Assembly: GCF_001668725.1 (NCBI RefSeq)
Contig: NZ_LZKL01000095.1
Coordinates: 1-64,000 of the forward strand
DNA: 64,000 bases
Source of the DNA: Mycobacterium sp. E787
Lineage (GTDB): Bacteria > Actinomycetota > Actinomycetes > Mycobacteriales > Mycobacteriaceae
Direction of reading: 5' to 3'
Shown here: one piece after another, positions 1-8,831 of the stretch
Position numbering within the stretch: position 1 is the first letter of the stretch
Layout of the letters: the number at the start of each line of letters is the position of its first letter
Position numbers and translations under genes: made by a program
Notes under the pieces: model-generated
Told to the model about the DNA's origin: nothing
Seen by the model: the letters and a program-made list of their open reading frames with translations, nothing else
Databases searched by the model: none

Positions 1-59
1 ACGGCCGCATCGAGCGCGCGAAAGACCTCGACGATCTCCTCACGACTGCTCGCACCCAT
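1..59 (-). CDS. Partial gene start, possibly DUF222/HNH endonuclease (REP13E12-type)
   Basis: Only the first 19 codons are inside the window; the gene reads leftward off the edge. The ATG at 59 opens MGASSREEIVEVFRALDAA. From memory this resembles the N-terminus of mycobacterial DUF222/HNH proteins of the REP13E12 repeat family, which typically start with a short polar stretch and then REEIVEVFDALDAAL-like sequence. No domain is complete here, so the family call rests on this short match alone. An unrelated protein with a similar amphipathic start is possible. Confidence 0.4.
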   Translation of the reverse strand, partial: MGASSREEIVEVFRALDAA

Positions 60-130
60 ACCCCAAACCCTACGAACACCCACCGACAAAAACCGCCGCC
101 TTGTGACCAGCGAAACAACTGTGACGCAAG

Positions 131-265
131 GGATTACGCGCCGAAAATGCTGTCACCGCGTTACGCGCGCCGAACACGGCCCGCATCCGCGCGCTACGCG
201 CCGAAAACGCTGTCACCCGCGCTACGCGCGCCGAATACGGCCAGCACGCGCGCTAGGCGCGCCAC
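131..265. repeat. About 60-bp degenerate tandem repeat, two copies plus part of a third
   Basis: Bases 131-180 and 191-240 line up with a period of about 60. Both carry TACGCGCCGAAAA, then GCTGTCACC, then TACGCGCGCCGAA followed by ACGG. A partial third unit runs to about 265 (CGCGCGCTAGGCGCGCC). The block lies between the divergently cut gene at the left edge and the 3' end of the M19 gene. It is rich in short CGCG palindromes and has no credible reading frame. The function is unknown; it may be an intergenic repeat or a variable-number tandem repeat. Confidence 0.6.
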
Positions 266-1209
266 GCCTGACGCGCCACACGATGGAAATTTCCGCCGAG
301 GACGGCCTCGATATCGGAGTCGCTCCAGCCGCGTGCGCGGAGGTGCTCGTCGAGCCCCAGAAACGTCTCGGGCGGCATCCACTGGATCGGTCCCCAACGG
401 GTGTAGCTCTCGTCGAACAGGTGTGGGTTGCGGGTGACTTCGTCGACGAAATCCGCGAAATCGAACGAGAAGTCGGTGCTGACACCGACGTGGTCGATGC
501 CGACGAACTCGACGGCGTACTCCAGGTGCCGTGCCATCGCGTCGAGAGTCGGGGTGTTGGCCCCCAGGAAGATGCCGACGCCGGTGATCCCGATGACGCC
601 GCCGGTGGCCGCGCAGGCCCGAGCCTGGTCGTCGGTGATGTTACGCGGGTGCTCCCAGACCGCACGCATGCAGGAATGGCTGTAAACGACCGGGCCAGCG
701 GACATTTCGCACATGTCGAGCCCGGTGCGGGCACTGCAGTGCGATCCGTCGGGGACGATGCCCACGCGGTTCATTTCGCCGACCAGCGAACGGCCCCATG
801 CGGTGAGGCCGCCGTCCGTGGCGTCCAGGCAGCCGCTGCCCGCGCGGTTGGCGTGGTTATAGGTCGGCAGCATGGTGCGCACGCCGAGCCCGGCGAAGGT
901 GGCGAGGTTGGCGAGATCGCCCTCAAGGGGGCCGGAGTCCTCGAGGTCGAACACCACCGCGATGCGGCCGCCGCGGGTGATGGCCTCGACATCCTCCAGG
1001 TCGTCGGCCAACGCGAGCTGCGGGTGGACACCAACCGCCGAACGATAGTGCCGCAGCAGGGCGACCGCGTCGTCGAAGGATTGGGGCGAATACCCCGCAT
1101 TGACCGAAACCAACGCGCCGGCGGGGCGCCGGTAGCGAGTCAACGGGTCGACGTCGGTGTCCGTCTGCAGCGGCAGACAGGTGTGCTGGTCCCATAGGAG
1201 CGACGTCAT
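253..1209 (-). CDS. Membrane dipeptidase family (peptidase M19) protein
   Basis: The 318-residue product matches the renal-dipeptidase (M19) family of zinc hydrolases that cleave dipeptides or related amides. Recognisable pieces are DQHTCLP at residue 7, a DLED segment near 88 (candidate bridging Glu), DGSH at about 154 and YSHS at about 176 (metal His residues), and STDFSFD near 244 (Asp region). The usual N-terminal HxD metal motif reads H-T-C here, so one canonical ligand is replaced by Cys. No signal peptide is visible, so it is probably cytoplasmic. It is the last minus-strand gene after the KstD-like flavoprotein and likely shares its transcript. The substrate is unknown. Confidence 0.8.
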   Translation of the reverse strand: MTSLLWDQHTCLPLQTDTDVDPLTRYRRPAGALVSVNAGYSPQSFDDAVALLRHYRSAVGVHPQLALADDLEDVEAITRGGRIAVVFDLEDSGPLEGDLANLATFAGLGVRTMLPTYNHANRAGSGCLDATDGGLTAWGRSLVGEMNRVGIVPDGSHCSARTGLDMCEMSAGPVVYSHSCMRAVWEHPRNITDDQARACAATGGVIGITGVGIFLGANTPTLDAMARHLEYAVEFVGIDHVGVSTDFSFDFADFVDEVTRNPHLFDESYTRWGPIQWMPPETFLGLDEHLRARGWSDSDIEAVLGGNFHRVARQAWRA

Positions 1210-1213
1210 GGAA

Positions 1214-2830
1214 CTATTGTAAATCGACCGACTTCCCCGTAGCGGCCGCGTGACCCGCCCGGTAGCCGAAAACCATTGCGGGGCCGATCGTTCCGCCGGC
1301 CCCGCCGTAGGCTCGGCCGGTCACGCCGCCCATGGCGTTGCCCGCCGCGAACAGGCCCGGTATCGGCTCACCGCTGACGTGCAGGACGCGCCCGTCGGGA
1401 TCGGTGCGCGGGCCGCCCTTGGTGCCCATCGCGCCGATGCAGATCGGCACCGCGTAGAACGGGGCGGTGTCTATCGGGCCGAGGGTCTTGCCGGCCAGGG
1501 TGGTGGCGCTATCATCGCCCCAGTATCCGTCGTAGGCGCTGGAACCGCGCCCGAAATCGGCGTCTGCGCCGGCCGCAACCTGGCGGTTCCACTCCTCGAC
1601 GGTGCGGGCGAGCCCGTCGGCGTCGATGCCCGTCTTGGTGGCCAATTCGGCCAGGTCCGCCGACTCGCAGAACCATTCCGGTGCGGGCTGGCCCGGTTCG
1701 ACCCCCAGGAATCCGTAGCGCTGCAGGTGAACCGAGTCGAACACCATCCACGCACGGTCGTTGACGTAGCCGCCGCGGGGGTCGAGGTACTGGAACGCTC
1801 CGGCCATCGAGTTGTAATCGCATGCCTCGTTGACGAAGCGCTTGCCGGCCGAGTTGACGATGATGCTACGCGGCCGGGTTCGCTCCAGGCGGACGCTGCG
1901 GCTGCGCGGTTTGCCGTCGATGGTGTCGCCGGGGATCTGCACGATCGGCACCCACCACGCTTCACCCATGTTCGCCAGGTCCGCGCCGTGTGCCATCGCC
2001 ATGCGCAGCCCGTCGCCGGTGTTGTACGGCGGGGAGACCGCGCCGTACATGGGGCCGCGCAGAAAAGCTTGCGCCAGAGCCGGATCCCACTCGAAGCCGC
2101 CGGTGCCGAGGATGACCCCGCGGCGGGCCCGCACGCTGATGCTCTTGCCGGACGACTCGACCCGCACCCCGGTGATCTCACCGGCCTCGGCGATGAGCTC
2201 TTCGGCCCGCGCGTTCACCCGTACCGCCGCCCCCGCATCCAGCAGACCCTTCAAAAGCCCGGCGATCAGCGCGGTGCCGGCCACGCAGAGATGGCCGGTT
2301 CGCTCGTCGATCGCCGCGTGCAGGCGGGCCCTGGTCTCGGCGTCGAAGCCGACGTTGGACCAGTCGGCGGGAAACGACGTGATCCGCGTGGCCCATTCAC
2401 CTATCTCGCTGAGGTCATAGGGAATCGGGCTCTGCGACCGGCCGCCCGTCGGCCGTCCGCCCGGCAATTCCGGCCGATAGTCGGGGAAGCCCGCCGCGAT
2501 CTCGAAGCGCACGCCGCTGTGCGCCTCGACGAAGTCGAGCATCGCCGCGCCCGTCCGCACGAACGTCTCGACCAGGGTGTCGTCCATCGTTCCCAGGGCC
2601 TGCGCGCGCAGGTAGCGCAGGGCGTCCGCTACCGTCAATTCCCCATCGGGGGAACGGTTGTGGGCCGGGATCCAGGCGATCCCGCCCGACACGGCGGTGG
2701 TCCCGCCCACCGTCGGCGCCTTCTCGAAGACCTCCACCGAGGCGCCGGCGACCGCCGCGGTCAGCGCGGCCGTGAGCGCCGCGGCGCCGCTGCCGAGTAC
2801 GACGACGTCGACTTCATGGTCCCAAGGCAT
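1214..2830 (-). CDS. FAD-dependent oxidoreductase, 3-ketosteroid-delta1-dehydrogenase-like
   Basis: A flavoprotein of the fumarate reductase/KstD superfamily, about 538 residues. The N-terminal dinucleotide-binding motif is GSGAAALTAA, followed by the FAD-family GGTTAVSGG segment. The C-terminus has RAYGGAGGTIGPAMVFGYRAG, typical of this superfamily. Family members desaturate ring ketones or reduce enoates. The start is taken at ATG 2830 because GGAGGG lies about 8 bases upstream; an in-frame TTG at 2848 is possible but has no Shine-Dalgarno. It lies just downstream of the IclR gene and upstream of the M19 gene. A second KstD-like gene sits in the divergent operon at 7.1-8.8 kb. The exact substrate is unknown; true KstD activity is not assured. 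Confidence 0.8.
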   Translation of the reverse strand: MPWDHEVDVVVLGSGAAALTAALTAAVAGASVEVFEKAPTVGGTTAVSGGIAWIPAHNRSPDGELTVADALRYLRAQALGTMDDTLVETFVRTGAAMLDFVEAHSGVRFEIAAGFPDYRPELPGGRPTGGRSQSPIPYDLSEIGEWATRITSFPADWSNVGFDAETRARLHAAIDERTGHLCVAGTALIAGLLKGLLDAGAAVRVNARAEELIAEAGEITGVRVESSGKSISVRARRGVILGTGGFEWDPALAQAFLRGPMYGAVSPPYNTGDGLRMAMAHGADLANMGEAWWVPIVQIPGDTIDGKPRSRSVRLERTRPRSIIVNSAGKRFVNEACDYNSMAGAFQYLDPRGGYVNDRAWMVFDSVHLQRYGFLGVEPGQPAPEWFCESADLAELATKTGIDADGLARTVEEWNRQVAAGADADFGRGSSAYDGYWGDDSATTLAGKTLGPIDTAPFYAVPICIGAMGTKGGPRTDPDGRVLHVSGEPIPGLFAAGNAMGGVTGRAYGGAGGTIGPAMVFGYRAGHAAATGKSVDLQ

Positions 2831-2856
2831 GGACAGTAATCCCTCCAACTCGGTGG

Positions 2857-3534
2857 CTAATTCAGTAGCTCGGACAACCGTGTCGCGGCCCTGACGACCG
2901 CGTCCCTGCCCCGCATCACCACGTCTTCGCGATGGGAGATGAGGTTGATGCAGGTGGGCGGCGACGGCGTGTGGCGGCGGACGGGTACGGCCAGGCCGTA
3001 GGTATTCGGTTCGATCTCACCGTGCGTCATCACCCAGCCGCGTTCGCGGGTGCGCGCCACGAGATCTCGTTCCCCGGGGCGCGGCGGCATGCTCGCAAGC
3101 AACGCGATGCCGGCCGCGCCGCGGTCGAGCGGATACCGGCTGCCCTCATGGAAGGACAGTTGGTAGGCGACATGGCTTGGCACGATCACCGCGATCGCGA
3201 CCTGCTGGTCACCCTCGGCGATGAGCAACGACACGGTGGTGCCGAGTTCGTCGGCCAGCGCGCGCAGCGTCGGCAGGCTCAGTTGTCGCACGTTGCGGTC
3301 GAACGACGCGCCGAGCACGGCAAGCCCGGACCCGGGGCGGTAGCGCCCGTCCTCTCCCTTGGCCACCAACCGGAATTGGGCCAGCGTCGACAGCAGGCGG
3401 TAGGCGATCGTGCGATGCACCCTGACCTGGTCGGCCAGCTGTTGCACCGTCAGCCCGCTCGGGGAATCGGCCACCATCTGCAGCGCGGTAAGTCCGCGGG
3501 CGAGCGTCTGAGAACCCGTCCCAGAAGCCGTCAT
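2857..3534 (-). CDS. IclR-family transcriptional regulator
   Basis: A 225-residue protein with an N-terminal winged helix-turn-helix (residues about 25-60, LTVQQLADQVRVHRTIAYR) and an IclR effector-binding domain (about 70-225). Members control aromatic and short-acid catabolism, often from a divergent promoter, and MhpR is one example. It sits back to back with the mhp-like operon starting at 3640. The 105-bp gap contains a perfect palindrome at 3574-3597 that is the obvious operator. Likely effectors are the aromatic acid or its ring-cleavage product; this is inferred from context only. The KstD-like and M19 genes follow it on the same strand. Confidence 0.88.
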   Translation of the reverse strand: MTASGTGSQTLARGLTALQMVADSPSGLTVQQLADQVRVHRTIAYRLLSTLAQFRLVAKGEDGRYRPGSGLAVLGASFDRNVRQLSLPTLRALADELGTTVSLLIAEGDQQVAIAVIVPSHVAYQLSFHEGSRYPLDRGAAGIALLASMPPRPGERDLVARTRERGWVMTHGEIEPNTYGLAVPVRRHTPSPPTCINLISHREDVVMRGRDAVVRAATRLSELLN

Positions 3535-3573
3535 GGCCTTGACATCCCTGCACGCGGGAGCGAAGCTCTATAC

Positions 3574-3597
3574 ATATCGCACATCAGCGTGCGATAT
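3574..3597. promoter_or_regulatory. Perfect palindrome, candidate IclR operator in divergent promoter
   Basis: Two 9-bp arms, ATATCGCAC and GTGCGATAT, are exact reverse complements separated by six bases (ATCAGC). The site lies 40 bp upstream of the IclR start and 43 bp upstream of the hydrolase start, so one bound protein could control both directions. IclR proteins commonly bind such palindromes in their own divergent promoters. No biochemical evidence is available from sequence. Confidence 0.7.
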
Positions 3598-3639
3598 TAG
3601 CACACAAGCCGAGTCAATGCGAGGGGCCAGAGAGGAACC

Positions 3640-4503
3640 GTGGCGGAGTTCGAGAGCGTATGGAGCGATCTCCAGGGCGTTGCCTTCGAGCAGGGCTACC
3701 TCGACGCGGGCGGGGTGCGGACCCGGTACCTGCGCGCCGGCGACCCCGGCAAGCCGGTGTTGATGCTGCTGCACGGATCCGGCGGCCACGCCGAGGCCTA
3801 CGTCCGCAACCTGGCGGCGCACGGCGAGCACTTCTGGACCTGGTCGATCGACATGCTGGGCCACGGGTACACCGACAAGCCGGGCCATCCGCTGGAAGTC
3901 CGCCATTATGTTGAGCATCTGATGGCCGTGCTGCGCACCATCGGCGTCGATCGCGCCTGCCTGAGCGGCGAATCGCTCGGGGGATGGGTGGCGGCGCGCG
4001 CCGCAGTCGACCATCCTGACGTGGTCGACCGGCTCGTCCTCAACACCGCCGGCGGCTCCCAGGCCGACCCGGTGGTGATGCAACGGATCGTCACGCTGTC
4101 CATGGCGGCCGCCGAGAACCCGACCTGGGAGACGGTCCAGGCGCGGATCAAATGGCTGATGGCCGACAAGTCCAAGGATTACGACGATCTGGTGGCCAGC
4201 CGCCAAAGGGTATACCGCCAACCGGGTTTCGTCGATGCCATGCGCGACATCATGGCGTTGCAGGATCCCGAGATCCGGGCGCGCAATCTGCTCGGGCCGG
4301 ACGAGTACGGCGCCATCATCGCCCCGACGCTGGTGCTGTGGACGAGCGACGACCCCACCGCCGACGTGACCGAGGGCCGCCGCATCGCGTCGATGATCCC
4401 CGGCGCGCGCTTCGAGGTGATGCCCGGCTGCGGCCACTGGCCGCAGTACGAGGACGCCAAGACCTTCAACCGCCTCCATCTCGACTTCCTGCTGGGGCGG
4501 TGA
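3640..4503 (+). CDS. Alpha/beta hydrolase, MhpC/HsaD-like meta-cleavage product hydrolase
   Basis: A 287-residue alpha/beta hydrolase of the C-C bond hydrolase group that splits ring-fission products. LLHGSGGH near residue 43 forms the oxyanion region. The nucleophile elbow is GESLGGW (Ser at about 112). The Asp lies in the LWTSDDP stretch and the His in GCGHWPQ near the C-terminus. The start is GTG at 3640, a few bases after AGAGAGG. It is the first gene of the operon, and its stop overlaps the ATG of the MhpA-like hydroxylase by one base. With the hydroxylase and extradiol dioxygenase that follow, it makes a hydroxylate-cleave-hydrolyse module. The actual aromatic substrate cannot be read from sequence. 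Confidence 0.85.
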   Translation: MAEFESVWSDLQGVAFEQGYLDAGGVRTRYLRAGDPGKPVLMLLHGSGGHAEAYVRNLAAHGEHFWTWSIDMLGHGYTDKPGHPLEVRHYVEHLMAVLRTIGVDRACLSGESLGGWVAARAAVDHPDVVDRLVLNTAGGSQADPVVMQRIVTLSMAAAENPTWETVQARIKWLMADKSKDYDDLVASRQRVYRQPGFVDAMRDIMALQDPEIRARNLLGPDEYGAIIAPTLVLWTSDDPTADVTEGRRIASMIPGARFEVMPGCGHWPQYEDAKTFNRLHLDFLLGR

Positions 4504-6230
4504 TGGGAAGCGGCGGTCAGCACCCGGACTTCGACGTCGACTTCGATGTTGTGGTCGTCGGCGCCGGCCCGGTCGGGTTGACCCTCGCCAACATCCTTGG
4601 CCTGCGGGGCGTCCGGACGCTGGTCGTCGACGAACGCGACAGCCTCATCGACTACCCGCGCGGGGTGGGCCTGGACGACGAGGCGTTGCGCACCTTCCAG
4701 TCGATCGGGCTGGTCGACCGGATCCTGCCGCACACCGTGCCCAACCAGATCTTGAGGTTCGTCGACGGCAAGCGTCGCGTGCTGGCCGAAATGGCCCCGC
4801 CCGATGCGCGTTTCGGCTGGCCGAAGCGCAATGGGTTCGTGCAGCCGCTCGTCGATGCCGAATTGCTGTGCGGGCTCGACAGATTCGAGCACGTCGAGGT
4901 GCGGTGGAACCGCCCTATGACCTCGTGCGTGCAGGACGACGACGGCGTGTCCGTCGAATGCGGCACCGACCGCGATACCGAGCATGTGCGGGCGCGCTAC
5001 GTCGTCGGATGCGACGGCGGGCGCAGCATGACCCGCCGCATGATGGGAGTGTCCTTCGACGGGACGACGTCATCGACGCGGTGGCTGGTGGTCGACGTCG
5101 CCAACGATCCGCTGGGCCACCCCAACAGCGAGGTCGGTGCCGACCCGGAACGCCCATACGCCTCGATCTCGATCGCGCACGGAATTCGCCGTTTCGAGTT
5201 CATGATTCACGCCGACGAGACCGACGAGCAGGCCGAGGACCCGGCGTTCCTGACGCGGATGCTGGCGCGGATGGTGCCGCACCCCGAGCGTGTCGACGTG
5301 ATCCGGCGGCGGGTCTACACCCATCACTCGCGGATCGCCGGGGCCTTCCGCAGCGGCCGACTGCTGCTGGCCGGGGACGCGGCCCACCTGATGCCGGTGT
5401 GGCAGGGGCAGGGCTACAACAGCGGCATCCGCGATGCGGCCAACCTGGGCTGGAAGCTCGCCGCGGTGGTGACCGGCCGGGCCGACGGCCGGTTGCTGGA
5501 CACCTACGACATCGAGCGGCGCAAGCACGCCCGGGCGATGATCGACCTCTCCACCATGGTGGGCCGGGTTATCTCACCGACCGACCGCAGGATCACCACC
5601 GCGCGGGACCTCCTGGTGCGTTCGGCGTCAATTGTGCCGTCCCTCAAGCGATATGTGCTCGAAATGCGGTTCAAGCCGATGCCGCGCTACGAGCAGGGCG
5701 CCGTTGTTCATAACCCCGCGCACTCCGCGCCGCGCCGCGCCGAATCCCCGGTGGGCACCCTGTTCATCCAGCCACGGGTGGACACCCGCACCGAGCGGGA
5801 CGTCCTCCTGGACGACGTGCTGGGTGATTGGTTCGCCGTGCTGTGCTGGAACAACAACCCGCGCAAGATCCTCGGCGACGAGGCGTTCGCGAAGTGGAAG
5901 GCCCTGGGCGCGCGGTTCGTTGCGCTGCGGCCGCTGACCCAGCTGCACTGGACCGGCCACGACGATCCCGACGTCGTGGTGGTCGGTGATCGCGGTGGCG
6001 CAGTGAAGTCCTGGTTCGATACGCATCAGGAGTCGGTGCTGTTCTTGCGACCCGATCGGTGCATCGCGGGCGCCTGCATCGCCCAGCTCGCGCCCGAGCT
6101 GAGCGCCTCGCTGCTGGACGCCCTCGCCCTCACGCCGGGAGGGGGTGACCTCCACCATGACACTGGCTCTGTGCTGCATGTCCCACAGCCCGCTCCTGAA
6201 TCTTCCGGGGCCGTCGCGGGACCTGCTTGA
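4503..6230 (+). CDS. FAD-dependent aromatic hydroxylase, MhpA-like (3-(3-hydroxyphenyl)propionate hydroxylase family)
   Basis: A class A flavoprotein monooxygenase of 575 residues. The GxGxxG motif is GAGPVGLTLA near residue 17, the DG motif lies in GCDGGRSM, and the second FAD motif is LLLAGDAAHLMPVWQGQG. The roughly 170-residue C-terminal extension after the FAD fold is typical of MhpA, which hydroxylates a phenolic ring with NADH and O2 to make a catechol. ATG 4503 overlaps the preceding stop by one base. The 3' end overlaps the dioxygenase gene by 74 bases, indicating tight translational linkage. Many relatives act on resorcinols or other phenols, so the natural substrate is open. Confidence 0.85.
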   Translation: MGSGGQHPDFDVDFDVVVVGAGPVGLTLANILGLRGVRTLVVDERDSLIDYPRGVGLDDEALRTFQSIGLVDRILPHTVPNQILRFVDGKRRVLAEMAPPDARFGWPKRNGFVQPLVDAELLCGLDRFEHVEVRWNRPMTSCVQDDDGVSVECGTDRDTEHVRARYVVGCDGGRSMTRRMMGVSFDGTTSSTRWLVVDVANDPLGHPNSEVGADPERPYASISIAHGIRRFEFMIHADETDEQAEDPAFLTRMLARMVPHPERVDVIRRRVYTHHSRIAGAFRSGRLLLAGDAAHLMPVWQGQGYNSGIRDAANLGWKLAAVVTGRADGRLLDTYDIERRKHARAMIDLSTMVGRVISPTDRRITTARDLLVRSASIVPSLKRYVLEMRFKPMPRYEQGAVVHNPAHSAPRRAESPVGTLFIQPRVDTRTERDVLLDDVLGDWFAVLCWNNNPRKILGDEAFAKWKALGARFVALRPLTQLHWTGHDDPDVVVVGDRGGAVKSWFDTHQESVLFLRPDRCIAGACIAQLAPELSASLLDALALTPGGGDLHHDTGSVLHVPQPAPESSGAVAGPA

Positions 6231-7095
6231 CGACATCGAAGGCGCCATCGCGCAGGCGCGCGAGTTCGTCGAAGCAGTCGACCCCGAACTCGTCGTCATC
6301 TTCTCGCCGGACCACTACAACGGGTTCTTCTACAAGGTGATGCCGCCCTTCTGCATCGGCATGCGCGCCAACGGCGTTGGTGATTATGGCACCCACGCCG
6401 GGCCGCTTGACGTTCCCGAGCGCCTGGCGGCCGAATGTGCGCAAGCCATCCTCGACGCCGGTGTCGACGTCGCGGTGTCGGCCGGCATGGACGTCGACCA
6501 CGGCACGGTGCAGCCGCTGGAGAAGCTGTTCGGCGATGCCACTGCGCGGCCGGTGATCCCGCTCTTCGTCAACGCGATTGCGGTGCCGTTGGGGCCGTTG
6601 CACCGTTGCCGCGCGCTGGGTGCCGCCGTCGGCACCTACCTGGCGGGGCTGGACAAGCGGGTGCTGATCATAGGTTCCGGTGGGCTGTCCCACAGCCCGC
6701 CGGTGCCGACGCTCGCGACCGCGCCCCCGGCGGTTCTCGAGCGGATCGTGGACGGCCGGCCGATGACGTCCGAGCAGCGACGGGCTCGGCAGGCGGCCGT
6801 GATCGACGCGGCCAGAAACTTCGCCGGTGGCGACAGCGACCTGCAGCCGCTCAACCCGGTCTGGGACCACCGATTTCTCGAGATCGTCGACGAGGGGCGA
6901 CTGGCGGAGCTCGATCAGTGGTCGAATTCGTTCGTCGCGTACGAGGGCGGCAGCTCGGCGCACGAAATCAGGACGTGGGTGGCGGCTTTCGCGGCGTTGG
7001 AGACCGCCGGGCCCTACCGGACCACGGTGCGCTACTACAAGCCGGCCGCCGAGCTCATCGCCGGCTTCGCCATCCGCACGGCGGTGCCGGGATGA
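6157..7095 (+). CDS. Class III extradiol ring-cleavage dioxygenase, MhpB-like
   Basis: The 312-residue product strongly resembles E. coli MhpB (2,3-dihydroxyphenylpropionate 1,2-dioxygenase), which opens catechol rings next to the hydroxyls using Fe(II). Shared stretches include CMSHSPLL, VIFSPDHYNGFFYKVMPPFC, MDVDHGTVQPLE, IGSGGLSHSPPVP and the C-terminal HEIRTWVAAFAA. The conserved His residues in SHSP, PDHYNG and VDHG are present. ATG 6157 is preferred because GGAGGGGG ends 11 bases upstream; GTG 6145 sits directly on that Shine-Dalgarno. It overlaps the hydroxylase 3' end and is joined by an ATGA overlap to the KstD-like gene. Confidence 0.88.
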   Translation: MTLALCCMSHSPLLNLPGPSRDLLDDIEGAIAQAREFVEAVDPELVVIFSPDHYNGFFYKVMPPFCIGMRANGVGDYGTHAGPLDVPERLAAECAQAILDAGVDVAVSAGMDVDHGTVQPLEKLFGDATARPVIPLFVNAIAVPLGPLHRCRALGAAVGTYLAGLDKRVLIIGSGGLSHSPPVPTLATAPPAVLERIVDGRPMTSEQRRARQAAVIDAARNFAGGDSDLQPLNPVWDHRFLEIVDEGRLAELDQWSNSFVAYEGGSSAHEIRTWVAAFAALETAGPYRTTVRYYKPAAELIAGFAIRTAVPG

Positions 7096-8828
7096 GCGCG
7101 GCCCCTTCGACAGCCGACGGCTTCGACCACGTGGTCGACGTGCTCGTCGTCGGGTCCGGCGGCGGTGGCATGACGGCCGCGTTGACCGCGCAGGCCGCCG
7201 GGCTGGACGCGTTGGTGATCGAGAAGTCGCCGTACTTCGGCGGTTCCACGGCCCTGTCGGGGGGCGGCATCTGGGTGCCCGGCGCGCCCGCGCAACGCAG
7301 GGAGGGCTACACGCCGTCGCCAGACGACGTCGTGAAATACCTCTCGAGGATCACCGACGGCCTCGTCAGCGAGGCACGCATCCGGCAGTACGTCGAGCAC
7401 GCGCCGCGAATGCTCGAGTTCCTCGAAAACCTTTCGGGCTGGTTCGAGTTCGTCTGGAAGCCCGGCTACGCGGACTACTACCCGGAGCTGCCCGGCGGGT
7501 CGGAGTTGGGCAGCACGATCAACGTGCCGCCCATCGACCTGCGCAAGCTGGGCGTCGACGAACAGAGGCTGCTCAAGCCCCTGGCGCTCGCCCCGAAGGG
7601 AATCTGGCTGGGGCCCAAGGAGTTGCGGACGTTCTACCGGATCCGGCAGTCGTGGACCGGCAAGGGCGTGCTGCTGAAGCTGATTTCGCGCATGGTGCGG
7701 GCCCGGGTCCTCGGCGAGCGGATGGCGGCGATCGGGCAGTCGCTGGCGGCCCGGCTCCGATTGGCCATGCGGGATCGCGGGATCCCGTTGTGGCTCGGCG
7801 CGCCGATGACCGAGTTGCTCACCGACGCCGACGGATCGGTGACCGGCGCGCTGGTGGAAACGGATGGCGACGTCCGGCGGATCGGCGCCCGCCTCGGGGT
7901 GATCCTGGCGTCGGGCGGCTTCGACCACGACCTCGCCTGGCGCAAGGAGCAGCTGCCCGAGGTTGACCAGGACTGGAGCTTCGGCAACCCGGCCGCCATG
8001 GGCGACGGCATCCGCGCCGGCCAAAAGGTGGGCGCGGCAACGGACTTGCTCGACGAGGCGTGGTGGTTCCCGGCGATCCAGTGGCCGGACGGCCGCATGC
8101 AGTTCATGCTCAACGAGCGGATGATGCCGGCGCAGTTCATCGTCAACGGTGACGGGAAGCGCTTCATCAACGAGGCGGCGCCCTACATGGACTTCGGTCA
8201 CGCGATGATCGACGGCCAGAGGTCCGGGGTCACCCACATCCCGTGCTGGCTCATCACCGACAACCGGTCGTGGAACCGCTACGTCATCGGCGGGCACCTG
8301 CCGATACCGAAGATCCCGGGCGCGCCCGTTCCCACCGGGCGCAAGGTCCCGCGGGCCTGGCTGGAGTCGGGCGTGGTGAAGGCGGCGGCGAGCTGGCACG
8401 ACATGGCCGCGCAGATCGGCGTTCCAGCGCGCCAACTCTCCGAAACCGCGCGCCGCTTCAACGAACTCGCACGCAGGGGTCACGACGACGATTTCAACCG
8501 GGGCGACAGCGTGTACGACAACTATTACGGCGACCCGACCCTGCCGAACCCCAACCTGTACCCACTGGGCGACCCGCCGTATTACGCGTTTCGCATCGTC
8601 CTCGGCGATCTCGGCACCTCGGGTGGCCTGCGCACCGACGAGTACGCCAGGGTGCTGCGCACCGACGACACGGTGGTGCCGGGCCTGTACGCGGTCGGCA
8701 ACACCGCGGCACCGGTCATGGGCCGCAGCTACGCCGGCGCCGGGGCGACCATCGGACCGGCCATGACCTTCGGTTTCGTCGCCGCGAAACACCTTGCGAG
8801 CCAATCCCTTAGTTCTCATAGGAGGTAG
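7092..8828 (+). CDS. FAD-dependent 3-ketosteroid-delta1-dehydrogenase-like protein
   Basis: A 578-residue flavoprotein. VVGSGGGGMTAAL near residue 20 binds FAD, followed by the FGGSTALSGGGIWVPG signature of the KstD subfamily. The C-terminal RSYAGAGATIGPAMTFGFVAA is KstD-like and retains the Tyr. It is closer to classical KstD proteins than the minus-strand flavoprotein at 1.2-2.8 kb. The start at 7092 overlaps the dioxygenase stop (ATGA). Presence inside an mhp-like operon suggests it oxidises a cyclic ketone or cyclohexenone feeding the aromatic pathway, so a ring-aromatisation role is a reasonable inference. It has a length normal for the family and no obvious defects. Confidence 0.82.
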   Translation: MSAAPSTADGFDHVVDVLVVGSGGGGMTAALTAQAAGLDALVIEKSPYFGGSTALSGGGIWVPGAPAQRREGYTPSPDDVVKYLSRITDGLVSEARIRQYVEHAPRMLEFLENLSGWFEFVWKPGYADYYPELPGGSELGSTINVPPIDLRKLGVDEQRLLKPLALAPKGIWLGPKELRTFYRIRQSWTGKGVLLKLISRMVRARVLGERMAAIGQSLAARLRLAMRDRGIPLWLGAPMTELLTDADGSVTGALVETDGDVRRIGARLGVILASGGFDHDLAWRKEQLPEVDQDWSFGNPAAMGDGIRAGQKVGAATDLLDEAWWFPAIQWPDGRMQFMLNERMMPAQFIVNGDGKRFINEAAPYMDFGHAMIDGQRSGVTHIPCWLITDNRSWNRYVIGGHLPIPKIPGAPVPTGRKVPRAWLESGVVKAAASWHDMAAQIGVPARQLSETARRFNELARRGHDDDFNRGDSVYDNYYGDPTLPNPNLYPLGDPPYYAFRIVLGDLGTSGGLRTDEYARVLRTDDTVVPGLYAVGNTAAPVMGRSYAGAGATIGPAMTFGFVAAKHLASQSLSSHRR

Positions 8829-8831
8829 CAC

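Noticed and set aside
131..265. CRISPR array
   Set aside because: The units are directly adjacent, degenerate and without unique spacers, so a tandem repeat explains them better.
4152..4502. An upstream extension of the FAD hydroxylase
   Set aside because: The extension overlaps the preceding hydrolase in another frame; the true start at 4503 has the correct N-terminus and the common one-base overlap.
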